A stretch of DNA of 64,000 nt from Prolixibacteraceae bacterium UBA6029 (GTDB lineage: Bacteria; Bacteroidota; Bacteroidia; Bacteroidales; Prolixibacteraceae). A program made the translations under genes and the position numbers. Positions 17,429 to 26,343 of the stretch are shown piece by piece. The notes beneath the pieces are model-generated. The model did no database searches, had not been told where the DNA came from, and was given only the letters and a program-made list of their open reading frames with translations. The DNA lies in contig DIZL01000044.1 in assembly GCA_002429385.1 (NCBI GenBank), positions 3,211 to 67,210 on the forward strand, read 5' to 3'. Every line of letters starts with the position of its first letter. The stretch's first letter is position 1.

Positions 17429-18181
17429 ATGTACCATACTGTAATAATCGACGACGATCAACTGGCCAGGCATGTGTTGAGACGTATTCTTGAACAAAAT
17501 TTTGAAGAAATTGACATAGTAGGAGAGGCCGACTCTGTGGCATCAGGATTAGTGCTGATCAATGAAGTTGAGCCTGACCTGGTATTTCTGGATATTGAAA
17601 TGTCTGATGGTACCGGTTTTAGCCTTCTGGAGAAACTTCAGAATGTCGAGTTTAAAGTGGTATTCACAACTTCTTCAAGTGATTATGCCATTAAGGCATT
17701 TAAATATTCCGCATTCGATTACATTGTTAAACCGGTGTTGATCGAAAATGTACGGTCAACAATTAACCGGATCAACGAGATTCCCGTCTTGCATGAAAAG
17801 AAGCGGATCGAAGTACTCAAAAGCAACTTAACCCAGGCGAAGGAAGATGACCCGACTATCGCCCTGCCTGAAATAAACGGATTTACCATCGTTAAGGTGA
17901 AGGACATTGTCAGGTGTGAAGGTGAACGCAACTATTCCAGGATATTTTTTGATAATGGTACCTCGGTACTGGTCAGCCGTACTTTGCTTGATTTCGACAA
18001 CTTATTGGTCGCCCACGGCTTTTTCCGGATCCATCGTTCGCATTTGATAAGTTTGAAGAATGTGAACCGTTATCTGAAAACAGATGGTGGCCTGGTCGAA
18101 ATGCGGGACAAAACACAATTGCCCGTTTCTCCTAAATACAAGGATGAACTTCTTACGAGGCTTTTGTATAATAGGTTATAA
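17429..18181 (+). CDS. LytTR-family response regulator
   Basis: A 250-aa regulator. The receiver domain has acidic DDDQ (6-9), phospho-acceptor VFLDIEM (Asp near 55), TTSS and the KPV lysine (about 106). The C-terminal LytTR DNA-binding domain (about 140-245) includes RCEGERNYSRIFF, RTLLDFD, FFRIHRSHLISL and LPVSPKYKD. The ATG at 17429 is preferred over a TTG at 17414. No sensor histidine kinase is adjacent, so it is an orphan regulator. The polyprenyl synthase gene follows after 11 bases and may be cotranscribed. Confidence 0.9.
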   Translation: MYHTVIIDDDQLARHVLRRILEQNFEEIDIVGEADSVASGLVLINEVEPDLVFLDIEMSDGTGFSLLEKLQNVEFKVVFTTSSSDYAIKAFKYSAFDYIVKPVLIENVRSTINRINEIPVLHEKKRIEVLKSNLTQAKEDDPTIALPEINGFTIVKVKDIVRCEGERNYSRIFFDNGTSVLVSRTLLDFDNLLVAHGFFRIHRSHLISLKNVNRYLKTDGGLVEMRDKTQLPVSPKYKDELLTRLLYNRL

Positions 18182-18192
18182 GCGCATCGGTT

Positions 18193-19176
18193 ATGTTTAA
18201 GATCAGGGACTTACAAGTACTCATATCCGGCGAAATAGACAGGGAGGTCAAACAACTCTACGAAACGGCGCCCAAAAACCTGTATGAACCAATAGGGTAT
18301 GCCCTCGATATGGGAGGGAAGAGGTTGCGCCCGGTGATGGTGCTTCTGGCCTTTAATTTATTTAGTGAAACGATTGAAAAGGCTTATCCTGCCGCTATGG
18401 CGATCGAAGTCTTTCATAATTTCACCCTGTTGCACGACGATATCATGGATCAGGCCGAAATGAGGCGGAATTCGATGTCGGTCTATAAGAAATACAATGA
18501 AAACATAGCTATTCTATCAGGCGACGCCATGTGTATCATGGCCTATAACTACCTGCTCAAATGTAATATGGGTGATCCGTCACACATGCTTCAACTGTTT
18601 TCACAAACGGCGCTTGAAGTTTGTGAGGGACAGCAATTGGATATGGATTTTGAAACCCGGAGCAATGTTTCGATTTCAGAGTACATGAACATGATCCGTT
18701 TAAAAACCGCTGTGTTGCTTGGCTGTAGCCTGAAAATGGGAGCTATGGCTGCCAACGCTCCGGATACGACTGCCGATCTGCTCTATGTCTTTGGGCTGAA
18801 CCTTGGAATAGCTTTCCAGCTTCAGGATGATTTACTGGATGTTTTTGCAGATCAGGATAAATTCGGGAAGAAAATTGGCGGGGATATTGTCTCGAATAAA
18901 AAAACATTCCTTTTGTTGAAGGCTTTGGAATTGTCTGATCCTGAAACAAGGAAGATTTTACAGGAATGGATATCCAGGGAGGAATTTAATGCTGAAGAAA
19001 AGATTGCGGCAATTACTGAGATCTATAACCAATTGAATATTCGGGAAATAACAGAATCATTCATTGATGAATTTTATCAGGTTGCATTGGATGTTCATGA
19101 AGAATTGGGCCTGACCGGTGAAACAAAAACAGAATTACTTCAGCTGGCCAGCATGATCATGAATCGGGATCATTAA
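18193..19176 (+). CDS. Polyprenyl diphosphate synthase
   Basis: A 327-aa trans-prenyltransferase that condenses isopentenyl diphosphate onto allylic diphosphates to make quinone or lipid-carrier side chains. It carries GGKRLRPVMV (about 38-47), the first Asp-rich motif LLHDDIMDQAEMRR (about 79-92) and the second LQDDLLDVFAD (about 211-221). Product chain length (for example C15-C40) cannot be fixed from the sequence by eye. It lies immediately after the LytTR regulator and before atpD. Confidence 0.92.
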   Translation: MFKIRDLQVLISGEIDREVKQLYETAPKNLYEPIGYALDMGGKRLRPVMVLLAFNLFSETIEKAYPAAMAIEVFHNFTLLHDDIMDQAEMRRNSMSVYKKYNENIAILSGDAMCIMAYNYLLKCNMGDPSHMLQLFSQTALEVCEGQQLDMDFETRSNVSISEYMNMIRLKTAVLLGCSLKMGAMAANAPDTTADLLYVFGLNLGIAFQLQDDLLDVFADQDKFGKKIGGDIVSNKKTFLLLKALELSDPETRKILQEWISREEFNAEEKIAAITEIYNQLNIREITESFIDEFYQVALDVHEELGLTGETKTELLQLASMIMNRDH

Positions 19177-19194
19177 ATAATTCCTGAAACAAAC

Positions 19195-19202
19195 TATATT
19201 TG
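19195..19202 (+). promoter_or_regulatory. Putative -7 box (TATATTTG) for atpD
   Basis: TATATTTG matches TAnnTTTG and ends 59 bases before the atpD ATG, just after the polyprenyl synthase stop. No strong -33 TTTG is visible. Confidence 0.4.
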
Positions 19203-19261
19203 TAAAAAATCTCTTGGGCCTGTTAGGTGTTGTAGAGTTCAATGATAATAAAATAGAAAGT

Positions 19262-20767
19262 ATGGCTACGAATATTGGTAAAATAACCCAGGTAATCGGT
19301 CCGGTTATTGACATTTCTTTTGATCTGGAAGGCAGTGAACTTCCCAGGATTTATGATGCCCTTGAAATCGTCAGGGAAGGCATGCAAAATCTGGTGCTTG
19401 AATGTGAACAGCATATCGGTGAAAACACGGTCAGGGCCATAGCGATGGATTCGACCGATGGTTTCCGTCGCGGAATGGATGTCATTGCTACAGGCAAGCC
19501 TATCATGATGCCCACTGGCCAGATTGCCCTTGGCCGTTTGCTTAATGTTACGGGCGACCCGGTTGACGGATTGGAAGCCTTACCAAAAAATGGATATAAT
19601 ATCCACAATGAACCACCCCTTTACAAGGATCTGACGACTGAAACTGAAATGCTTTTCACCGGTATTAAAGTGATCGACCTGATTGAGCCTTATGCCAAAG
19701 GTGGGAAAATCGGTCTGTTCGGCGGTGCAGGAGTTGGCAAAACAGTGCTTATTCAGGAATTAATTAATAATATAGCCCTTGCGCATAGCGGATTATCGGT
19801 TTTTGCCGGAGTGGGCGAACGTACCCGTGAAGGGAATGATCTGCTCCGCGAAATGATTGAAGCCGACATTGTTGACTATGGCGAGGAATTTAAGAAATCG
19901 ATGGAAGAAGGCAACTGGGATCTTACGAAGGTTGATCCTGTCGCCCTTAAGAAGTCAAAACTGGCGCTTGTTTTCGGTCAGATGAATGAACCACCGGGAG
20001 CCCGTGCCCGTGTAGCCTTATCCGGTCTGACCATTGCTGAAAGTTTGCGTGATGGTGACGGTAGTACAGGTAAAGGTCGTGATATCCTTTTCTTTGTTGA
20101 TAATGTGTTCCGGTTTACCCAGGCAGGTTCTGAAGTTTCAGCCCTGTTGGGACGTATGCCTTCGGCTGTGGGTTATCAGCCAACACTAGCTACTGAGATG
20201 GGGATCATGCAGGAACGGATCACTTCTACAAAAAACGGGTCAATCACTTCGGTTCAGGCCGTGTATGTGCCAGCCGATGATTTAACTGACCCTGCACCTG
20301 CTACCACTTTTGCCCATTTGGATGCAACCACTGTTTTGAGCCGCAAGATCTCAGAATTAGGGATCTATCCTGCGGTAGATCCTTTGGACTCCACGTCGAG
20401 GATCCTTACGCGCGAAGTTGTAGGAGACGAACATTACGATTGCGCCCAGCGGGTGATCATGATTTTGCAGCGATACAAGGAATTACAGGACATCATTGCT
20501 ATCCTGGGTATGGACGAACTGTCGGAAGAAGACAAGCTTATTGTACATCGCGCACGAAGAGTGCAACGGTTTCTCTCTCAGCCATTCTTTGTCGCCGAAC
20601 AATTTACAGGATTGAAGGGCGTGTTGGTTTCCATTGAAGATACCATCAAAGGGTTCAATATGATCATGGACGGAGAAGTCGATCAGTATCCTGAAGCAGC
20701 ATTTAACCTGGTCGGCAATATCGATCAGGCTATAGAAAAGGGTGAGAAATTACTAACAGGGGTGTAA
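19262..20767 (+). CDS. atpD: F1Fo ATP synthase subunit beta
   Basis: The 501-aa catalytic subunit of the F1 sector. The P-loop GLFGGAGVGKTVL is at about 157-169, GERTREGNDL follows near 197, and FVDNVFRFTQAGSEVSALLGRMPSAVGYQPTLATEMG is the nucleotide-binding core. The family-like start MATNIGKITQVIGPVIDI is at 19262; an upstream TTG extension is not family-like. Only atpD and atpC are present here, and the genes that follow are unrelated, so the rest of the ATP synthase must be elsewhere or upstream of this window. Confidence 0.97.
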   Translation: MATNIGKITQVIGPVIDISFDLEGSELPRIYDALEIVREGMQNLVLECEQHIGENTVRAIAMDSTDGFRRGMDVIATGKPIMMPTGQIALGRLLNVTGDPVDGLEALPKNGYNIHNEPPLYKDLTTETEMLFTGIKVIDLIEPYAKGGKIGLFGGAGVGKTVLIQELINNIALAHSGLSVFAGVGERTREGNDLLREMIEADIVDYGEEFKKSMEEGNWDLTKVDPVALKKSKLALVFGQMNEPPGARARVALSGLTIAESLRDGDGSTGKGRDILFFVDNVFRFTQAGSEVSALLGRMPSAVGYQPTLATEMGIMQERITSTKNGSITSVQAVYVPADDLTDPAPATTFAHLDATTVLSRKISELGIYPAVDPLDSTSRILTREVVGDEHYDCAQRVIMILQRYKELQDIIAILGMDELSEEDKLIVHRARRVQRFLSQPFFVAEQFTGLKGVLVSIEDTIKGFNMIMDGEVDQYPEAAFNLVGNIDQAIEKGEKLLTGV

Positions 20768-20770
20768 TTT

Positions 20771-20880
20771 CCAAAAAGGAAAAAGGAAAAAGGAAAAAGG
20801 AAGAACGAAAAAGAAATATGGAAATGGGAAATAGCTGTTGAATGGTTTTTCCCTTCTCCGGTCTCCCTTCTCCGGTCTCC
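20771..20880. repeat. Inverted 7-bp repeat arrays inside the atpD-atpC operon
   Basis: Three bases after the atpD stop, 20771-20833 is nine 7-mers (CCAAAAA, GGAAAAA three times, GGAAGAA, CGAAAAA, GAAATAT, GGAAATG, GGAAATA). After 12 bases, 20846-20880 is five inverted units (TTTTTCC, CTTCTCC, GGTCTCC, CTTCTCC, GGTCTCC). The array separates two subunit genes that need coordinated expression. Confidence 0.9.
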
Positions 20881-20914
20881 TTTTAAATATTAGAAATCTA
20901 AATCTCTCATATTC

Positions 20915-21157
20915 ATGATACTTGAAATTATTACTCCCGTTAAAAAAGTGTATTCAGGAAATATAAAGCTTGTTCAGTTACCTGGTAGTATGGGCTCATT
21001 CGAAATTCTGAATCATCATGCGCCCATCATTTCTATTCTTGAGAAAGGAAAGATAAAAGTAGTTGAAGAAGGTGGTCAGGAGCTCTTTTTTGAGATCGGT
21101 GGAGGGATTGTTGAAAACAAAGACAACAAAATAATAGTACTTGCAGAGTCGGTTTAG
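20915..21157 (+). CDS. atpC: F1Fo ATP synthase subunit epsilon
   Basis: An 80-aa epsilon subunit containing only the N-terminal beta-sandwich domain: LEIITPVKKVYSGN, LPGSMGSFEILNHHAPIIS, IGGGIVENKDNKIIVLAESV. It lacks the C-terminal helical hairpin that inhibits ATP hydrolysis in E. coli, as is common in short Bacteroidota versions. It forms part of the central stalk. It follows atpD across a 147-base gap filled mostly by a repeat array. Confidence 0.93.
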   Translation: MILEIITPVKKVYSGNIKLVQLPGSMGSFEILNHHAPIISILEKGKIKVVEEGGQELFFEIGGGIVENKDNKIIVLAESV

Positions 21158-21223
21158 CTGACAGATGCGATAATCTGATTATATTTAAACCCTGAAGATT
21201 TAAACATTTTGGGTTTTTTTATT

Positions 21224-22207
21224 TTGAAGACTAAATTTCTTATCATACGATTCAGTTCTATTGGCGATATTGTGTTGACCTCGCCTGCTGTACGATGCCT
21301 GAAAACTCAGTTTCCGGATGCAGAAGTGCATTATGCCACTAAGAAACGAAATTATGATCTGCTTCGGGCCAACCCCTATATCGATAAAATTCTATTGCTT
21401 GACGACTCTATTTCAGAACTGATACAAGAGCTAAAAGCAGAAAACTACGATTACATTATTGATTTGCACAACAATCTGCGCAGTCTTCGGGTGAAACTGG
21501 CGCTAAAGGCAAAGTCATATACCTTCAACAAACTGAATATCCGCAAACAACTTCTGACCAGCTTTAAGATTCACCTTATGCCTGAAGGTCACATTGTTGA
21601 CCGGAATATGGAACCCCTGCGCCATTTCAATATTACCAATGATGGAAAGGGACTTGACCATTTTATCCCTGAGGCAGATGAATTCCCATTAAATGAATTG
21701 CCTGAATACTGTAAAAATGGTTATGTGGCGTTGGTACTTGCCGGAACTTATTTCACCAAGAGAATGCCTGTGGATAAATACCGGAAGATGATTTCTGAAA
21801 CTGACATTCCATTTGTATTGTTAGGTGGAAAGAACGAACAGGCAATGGCTGGCCATATTTTAGGTTGGAATACCGGGAACGTAGTTGATTTTACAGGAAA
21901 ACTGCGCATCAACCAATCGGCTTCACTGGAGAAAAATGCAAGGCTCGTGATCACCAACGATACCGGGTTAATGCATATAGCGGCGGCTTTTAAGAAAAAG
22001 ATATTATCGGTATGGGGAAATACATCACCCGAATTGGGCATGTATCCCTATTTGCCGGGTATGGGCTCCGAAATTCTTGAAACTAAAGGTTTGTCATGCA
22101 GGCCGTGTTCCAAACTAGGCTATCGGCAGTGTCCGAGAAAACATTTCCGCTGCATGAACGATATCCCCGAAGACCGGATTATTGACTGGGTTAAGAAGGA
22201 GTTATAG
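21224..22207 (+). CDS. Glycosyltransferase family 9 (heptosyltransferase-like)
   Basis: A 327-aa GT9 enzyme, a family that transfers heptose or related sugars to lipopolysaccharide core. FLIIRFSSIGDIVLTSPAVRCLKTQFPDA at the N-terminus, YDYIIDLHNNLRS near 85 and VITNDTGLMHIAAAF (about 247-261) are diagnostic. The start is a TTG at 21224; another TTG at 21209 would add five residues. The C-terminus contains a Cys-rich stretch CRPCSKLGYRQCPRKHFRC that is common in this family. It converges with the next gene, leaving 5 bases between the stops. Confidence 0.88.
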   Translation: MKTKFLIIRFSSIGDIVLTSPAVRCLKTQFPDAEVHYATKKRNYDLLRANPYIDKILLLDDSISELIQELKAENYDYIIDLHNNLRSLRVKLALKAKSYTFNKLNIRKQLLTSFKIHLMPEGHIVDRNMEPLRHFNITNDGKGLDHFIPEADEFPLNELPEYCKNGYVALVLAGTYFTKRMPVDKYRKMISETDIPFVLLGGKNEQAMAGHILGWNTGNVVDFTGKLRINQSASLEKNARLVITNDTGLMHIAAAFKKKILSVWGNTSPELGMYPYLPGMGSEILETKGLSCRPCSKLGYRQCPRKHFRCMNDIPEDRIIDWVKKEL

Positions 22208-22212
22208 TCATT

Positions 22213-23382
22213 CTATTTCTGAAAGGCCTCCTGAATCAGTACTAAAGCCTGCTCTAGAACAGATCGCGGACAACCAATGTTCAGGCGCATATATCCGCTG
22301 CCTTGTTTGCCGAACACAACACCCCGGTTAAGACCAACACCGGCATCAATCAGCTTCTGGTTAAGCAATTCATCAGATAATCCGAATGCAGAAAAATCGA
22401 TCCAGATTAAATAGGTTGCTTCGGGTTTCATGACCTTTACCTTCGGGAGATTCTCCTTGAAGAACTTTTCCAGGAAGGAATAATTATCCTGAAGATAGAT
22501 CATTAATTGTCCGAGCCACTCATCTCCATGTGTATATGCAGCTTCAAGGGCCACCGTGCCGAATATATTGCCCATATGAAGATGCGGAAGCCTCATCACA
22601 CGCTCGTAGGCTGCAAAATGACGTTTGTTCGGAATAACCAGGAAAGAAGTAGTTAACCCTGCCGTATTGAACGTTTTGCTGGGCGCCATGCAAACAATAC
22701 AGTTTTGTGCAATTTCCTCTGAAATCCTGGCTATTGGGGTATGATGAAAGCCTTCAAAAATCAAATCGGAATGGATCTCATCCGAAATGATAAGGACTTT
22801 GTTTTCTATACAAATTTGTGCCAGAGCAGTAAGCTCATTTTCATTCCAGGCCATCCCTCCCGGATTGTGTGGATTACTCAGTAGAAGCAACCTTGTTTTT
22901 GGAGTGATTTTCTTTTTTAGATCATCAAGATCAAAACAATACCGTCCATCTTTTATTTGAAGAGGATTTTCTATCAGTTCACGGCCGGTTCCTTTAACCG
23001 AATCAAAGAAGGGGAAATAAACCGGTGGCTGAATAATCACTCCATCGCCTGGCTTTGAAAAGGCTTCAATGGCCAGGGTAAGGCCTGCAACGACACCAGG
23101 GCTAAATGAGATCCATTCGGGTTTAATATCCCAGTTGTGACGTCGCTTTAACCAGTTTACGATTGATTCGGAATACGAATCAGGACGAAAGGTATAGCCG
23201 AACAGTTCATGTTCAGCTCTTTTTTTGATGGCATCAATAATGAAGTCCGGAGTTTTAAAATCCATATCAGCTACCCAAAGTGGTATTACATCCGCTTTGC
23301 CAAAAAAGGCTTTCCGGATATCGTATTTGATGCAATTGGTATTGGTACGGTCAATCAGTTCGTCAAAGTTGTATATTTTCAT
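22213..23382 (-). CDS. PatB/MalY family aminotransferase (putative C-S lyase)
   Basis: A 389-aa PLP enzyme of the MalY/PatB branch, which cleaves cystathionine or other C-S bonds and sometimes transaminates. VADMDFKTPDFI (about 37-48), LSNPHNPGG (about 167-175), SDEIHSDLIF and the Schiff-base segment APSKTFNTAGL, with its lysine present, are clear. The start ATG gives MKIYNFDELIDRTNTNC, typical of the family. It is an intact comparison for the lysine-less paralogue fold near 3 kb. Confidence 0.9.
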   Translation of the reverse strand: MKIYNFDELIDRTNTNCIKYDIRKAFFGKADVIPLWVADMDFKTPDFIIDAIKKRAEHELFGYTFRPDSYSESIVNWLKRRHNWDIKPEWISFSPGVVAGLTLAIEAFSKPGDGVIIQPPVYFPFFDSVKGTGRELIENPLQIKDGRYCFDLDDLKKKITPKTRLLLLSNPHNPGGMAWNENELTALAQICIENKVLIISDEIHSDLIFEGFHHTPIARISEEIAQNCIVCMAPSKTFNTAGLTTSFLVIPNKRHFAAYERVMRLPHLHMGNIFGTVALEAAYTHGDEWLGQLMIYLQDNYSFLEKFFKENLPKVKVMKPEATYLIWIDFSAFGLSDELLNQKLIDAGVGLNRGVVFGKQGSGYMRLNIGCPRSVLEQALVLIQEAFQK

Positions 23383-23427
23383 GGTTGTATATTAGAGGTT
23401 GTTCGTTGCCAAAATTAGTACATTTCA

Positions 23428-24132
23428 TTAGAGATCATGGTGGTTCACCACAATCTTCCGGAGATAATTCATTCCTTCTTCCTGTTCGACCTTTAATATG
23501 AAATTGAAACGGTTCAGTGAGAGACATAGGCCGAAATCAGCGACTGGTGCCCATTCCTGTTTGTTAGGTGCAAAAAACCGTGCTCCATCGCCTTTCCTGA
23601 TTTGCTCAACCATCTGCGCAAAGTTATTGGGCTGACCCTCCAGTTCGTTTTTAATATACACGGCCAGAAGAGTATCTTCGTCTGTAGGATATTGGCAACT
23701 GTAGCCCATACAGACCAGAGACACCTTTGCCGGATTTTGTTCCCTGATATAATCCACAATGGCCTTAGCATTTACAAAACTCCCGGTAAGAATTTCATCG
23801 GACTGAGTTGCATTCGCGATACCCTGTGTTCCAGAGCTTGTGGTATGAACGATGATTTTCTGATTCAGATCTCCCAACATTAACTGGGAGGGAGAGTTGC
23901 CGAAATCAAAACCTTCAGGTTTTTGCTCATTGCGTTCACCGACTAATAGATATTCAGGATTCTGTCTCTTAAGTTTATAGGCCTGCTTGAGATCGCCGAC
24001 CGGATATATTCGCTGAACGCCATACCCAAATGCATAGCAGGCAGTCGAAAAAGCACGGAAGACATCAATAATAACCGTTAAGCCTTGTGCTTTTCGGGCT
24101 CCTTCAAGCAATTGCAGAATTTCAATTTCCAT
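23428..24132 (-). CDS. comB: 2-phosphosulfolactate phosphatase family protein (ComB)
   Basis: A 234-aa protein of the ComB family, which in methanogens dephosphorylates 2-phosphosulfolactate during coenzyme M synthesis. VIIDVFRAFSTACYAFGYG (about 20-38), LVGERNEQKPEGFDFGNSPS (63-82) and the central HTTSSGTQGI are the family blocks. Bacteria without coenzyme M, including many Bacteroidota, carry homologues whose substrate is not settled. It is 45 bases upstream of the PatB-like gene on the same strand. Confidence 0.85.
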   Translation of the reverse strand: MEIEILQLLEGARKAQGLTVIIDVFRAFSTACYAFGYGVQRIYPVGDLKQAYKLKRQNPEYLLVGERNEQKPEGFDFGNSPSQLMLGDLNQKIIVHTTSSGTQGIANATQSDEILTGSFVNAKAIVDYIREQNPAKVSLVCMGYSCQYPTDEDTLLAVYIKNELEGQPNNFAQMVEQIRKGDGARFFAPNKQEWAPVADFGLCLSLNRFNFILKVEQEEGMNYLRKIVVNHHDL

Positions 24133-24254
24133 GGAACAAGAGTTGTATTAGTATGTTAACATATCATATGTATCAGGATAACAGAAACATACGGGTATTT
24201 ATTCACATTGTTTTAATGTTGCCGGACTTTGTTAACACAAGGATAATGAAACAT

Positions 24255-24300
24255 TAACGTATGTTGTTCAGCATGTATGTTGCAAAGCATGTATGTTTGT
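24255..24300. repeat. Short direct repeat upstream of a secreted protein gene
   Basis: AGCATGTATGTT occurs twice in tandem with a spacing of about 16 bases, and a further partial GTATGTTGTT precedes them. It lies in the promoter region of the gene at 24323. It could be a regulatory repeat, but nothing more specific can be said. Confidence 0.4.
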
Positions 24301-24322
24301 GCTGTATTTAAAACAGAATAAC

Positions 24323-24922
24323 ATGAAAACAATTAAAACAATTTCAAAATTAACAATGTTGTTTGCATTTGTAGCATTTGCGAACACTTTAATGGCGACA
24401 GGAAACTTAAAAGTTAACATCGTCCCTCTGACGAACGAAAAGGCCGTTGTAGATATCTCAAACGCCAAAGCCAGCACTTTCCAGATAAGCATTGCAAATG
24501 ACAAAGGCGAGGTAGTATATTACAAGGAAACCGAAGATGCAAGCGATGATTACCGCAAAACCTTCGACTTTTCGAATCTTGAAAACGGCGATTACAAACT
24601 GTCAGCTACTGTCGATCAGTTTACTACTGTTCGTTCATTCAAGATTAAAAACAAGAGTATTGCTGTTGGAAAAGAAAAGAACATGATGGAACCTTACTTT
24701 GCGTATAAAGATGGAATCCTGAAGCTTTCATTCCTCAATTTCTCGGAAGGGAATCTTAGTTTGAATTTCTACAACAACGACAATCTGGTTTATTCAAAAG
24801 ACCTCGGCTACAATTTTAGTGTTAACGAAGGATTTAACCTTAAAAAGCTTGACAAAGGATCTTATTCAGTAGTTCTTTCAACAGATGACAAAACCTATTC
24901 ATACAATGTCAATGTTGATTAA
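24323..24922 (+). CDS. Secreted beta-sandwich protein of unknown function
   Basis: A 199-aa exported protein. The ATG at 24323 gives a signal peptide MKTIKTISKLTMLFAFVAFANTL (cleavage near ALMATG). Two similar halves follow, each resembling a small immunoglobulin-like or T9SS-sorting-like sandwich: STFQISIANDKGEVVYYKE with LENGDYKLSAT, and LSLNFYNNDNLVYSKD with LDKGSYSVVLSTD. I do not recognise a named family. It is monocistronic with a strong terminator and a 190-base upstream region, which suggests an abundant envelope protein. Confidence 0.7.
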   Translation: MKTIKTISKLTMLFAFVAFANTLMATGNLKVNIVPLTNEKAVVDISNAKASTFQISIANDKGEVVYYKETEDASDDYRKTFDFSNLENGDYKLSATVDQFTTVRSFKIKNKSIAVGKEKNMMEPYFAYKDGILKLSFLNFSEGNLSLNFYNNDNLVYSKDLGYNFSVNEGFNLKKLDKGSYSVVLSTDDKTYSYNVNVD

Positions 24923-24946
24923 TCAATTCGGAAATTGCCTAGTGTG

Positions 24947-24980
24947 AAAATGCGACTTCAAAAGAGGTCGCATTTTTTTT
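24947..24980 (+). terminator. Rho-independent terminator
   Basis: AAAATGCGACTTC at 24947-24959 pairs with GAGGTCGCATTTT at 24964-24976 across an AAAA loop, followed by more T. It closes the secreted protein gene. Confidence 0.85.
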
Positions 24981-25218
24981 GTTGCATAATTTTTAGTCTA
25001 AGTTACGTTAAGCAAAGAGTATCTTGTTTTATACGGTATTATATCTATTTTTGCACATACGTAGCAATTCTCAGTCTGAATGACTATTTTACAGGGTTCA
25101 GAACTCAAAATTAATTGCTTTAGTGACAGCAAAGAAATGCGAAATACTGCACAACCATTTGAGCAATACTTTCGTATTTGCTAGTTTGTATTCTAACTTA
25201 AGATTTGAACCAAATACT

Positions 25219-26343
25219 ATGGATGATCTCAACTTGGTTGATCGGGGATGTTGCAATGGCCATGGTGGTACATGCTCTAAACTCCACGTTTATGATTGGC
25301 TCGATGATGTAATCACTATTTCCAATCCAAGCGATTTGGTTGAGGTACGGTTTAAAAATACTCGTAAAGACTTTTTCCGGAATGTAAATAACCTGAAATT
25401 GGATCAAGGCGATATCGTGGCCGTTGAAGCTAACCCGGGACATGATATAGGTATTGTAACGGTGACAGGCGATCTGGTTATGGATCAGATGAAAAAGCAC
25501 AAAGTCACTCTGATCAACGGGGAAATCAGAAAAATATACCGGAAAGCCAAACAAGCCGATATCGACAAATGGAAAGAATCCATTGCCCTGGAACATCAGA
25601 CTATGATACGCTCCCGCCAGATTGCCAACGAACTTGAACTGAATATGAAAATTGGCGATGTGGAATACCAGGGCGACAAAACAAAGGCGATTTTCTATTA
25701 CCTGGCCGATGACCGGGTAGACTTCCGTCAACTCATCAGGGTATTGGCTGATACATTCAGGATTCGCATTGAAATGAAACAGATAGGTGCACGCCAGGAA
25801 GCAGGAAGAATCGGAGGCATTGGTCCCTGCGGACGCGAAATCTGCTGTGCTTCGTGGATTAGTAATTTTATATCGGTTAACACCAATTCGGCCCGCTATC
25901 AGGATATTTCACTGAATCCTCAAAAACTCGCCGGACAATGTGGAAAACTCAAGTGCTGTCTCAATTTTGAAGTGGATACTTATCTTGATGCTCAGAAAGA
26001 TTTTCCAGCGGTTAATGTTCCACTCGAAACCGAAAACGGTAGCTTTCAATATCAGAAGGCAGATATTTTCAAGCAAATATTCTGGTATTCACAGATTGGG
26101 GATAAATCAGGAACATTTTTCCCAGTTCCGGTTACACGAGTGAAGGAAATACTACAATTGAACCAGAAAGGGAAGAAAGTTGCAAGGTTGATGCTGGATA
26201 TTGATACCAAGCCGTTAGTTGAAAAACTGGATTTTGAAGCTGGTTCAGACCGGGACACATTAACTCGTTTTGATGATCCCAAACAAGCCGGGAACAAGAA
26301 ACATGGAAACAATCGACGAAGAAAATTCAGACCCAAACAATGA
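25219..26343 (+). CDS. ricT: Regulatory iron-sulfur-containing complex subunit RicT (PSP1 domain)
   Basis: A 374-aa PSP1-domain protein. In Bacillus, RicT (YaaT) with RicA and RicF controls RNase Y and mRNA processing; in Bacteroidota it is a conserved gene next to gldH. The ATG at 25219 gives MDDLNLVDRGCCNGHGGTC, and the Cys-rich core GPCGREICCASW and GQCGKLKCCLNFE (around residues 204-260) is diagnostic and may hold metal or Fe-S. The C-terminus is basic (KKHGNNRRRKFRPKQ). Its stop overlaps the gldH start by 4 bases. Confidence 0.88.
   Translation: MDDLNLVDRGCCNGHGGTCSKLHVYDWLDDVITISNPSDLVEVRFKNTRKDFFRNVNNLKLDQGDIVAVEANPGHDIGIVTVTGDLVMDQMKKHKVTLINGEIRKIYRKAKQADIDKWKESIALEHQTMIRSRQIANELELNMKIGDVEYQGDKTKAIFYYLADDRVDFRQLIRVLADTFRIRIEMKQIGARQEAGRIGGIGPCGREICCASWISNFISVNTNSARYQDISLNPQKLAGQCGKLKCCLNFEVDTYLDAQKDFPAVNVPLETENGSFQYQKADIFKQIFWYSQIGDKSGTFFPVPVTRVKEILQLNQKGKKVARLMLDIDTKPLVEKLDFEAGSDRDTLTRFDDPKQAGNKKHGNNRRRKFRPKQ

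Noticed and set aside
25198..25731. 177-codon open frame antisense to ricT
   Set aside because: It lies within a well-supported gene; no domain seen.
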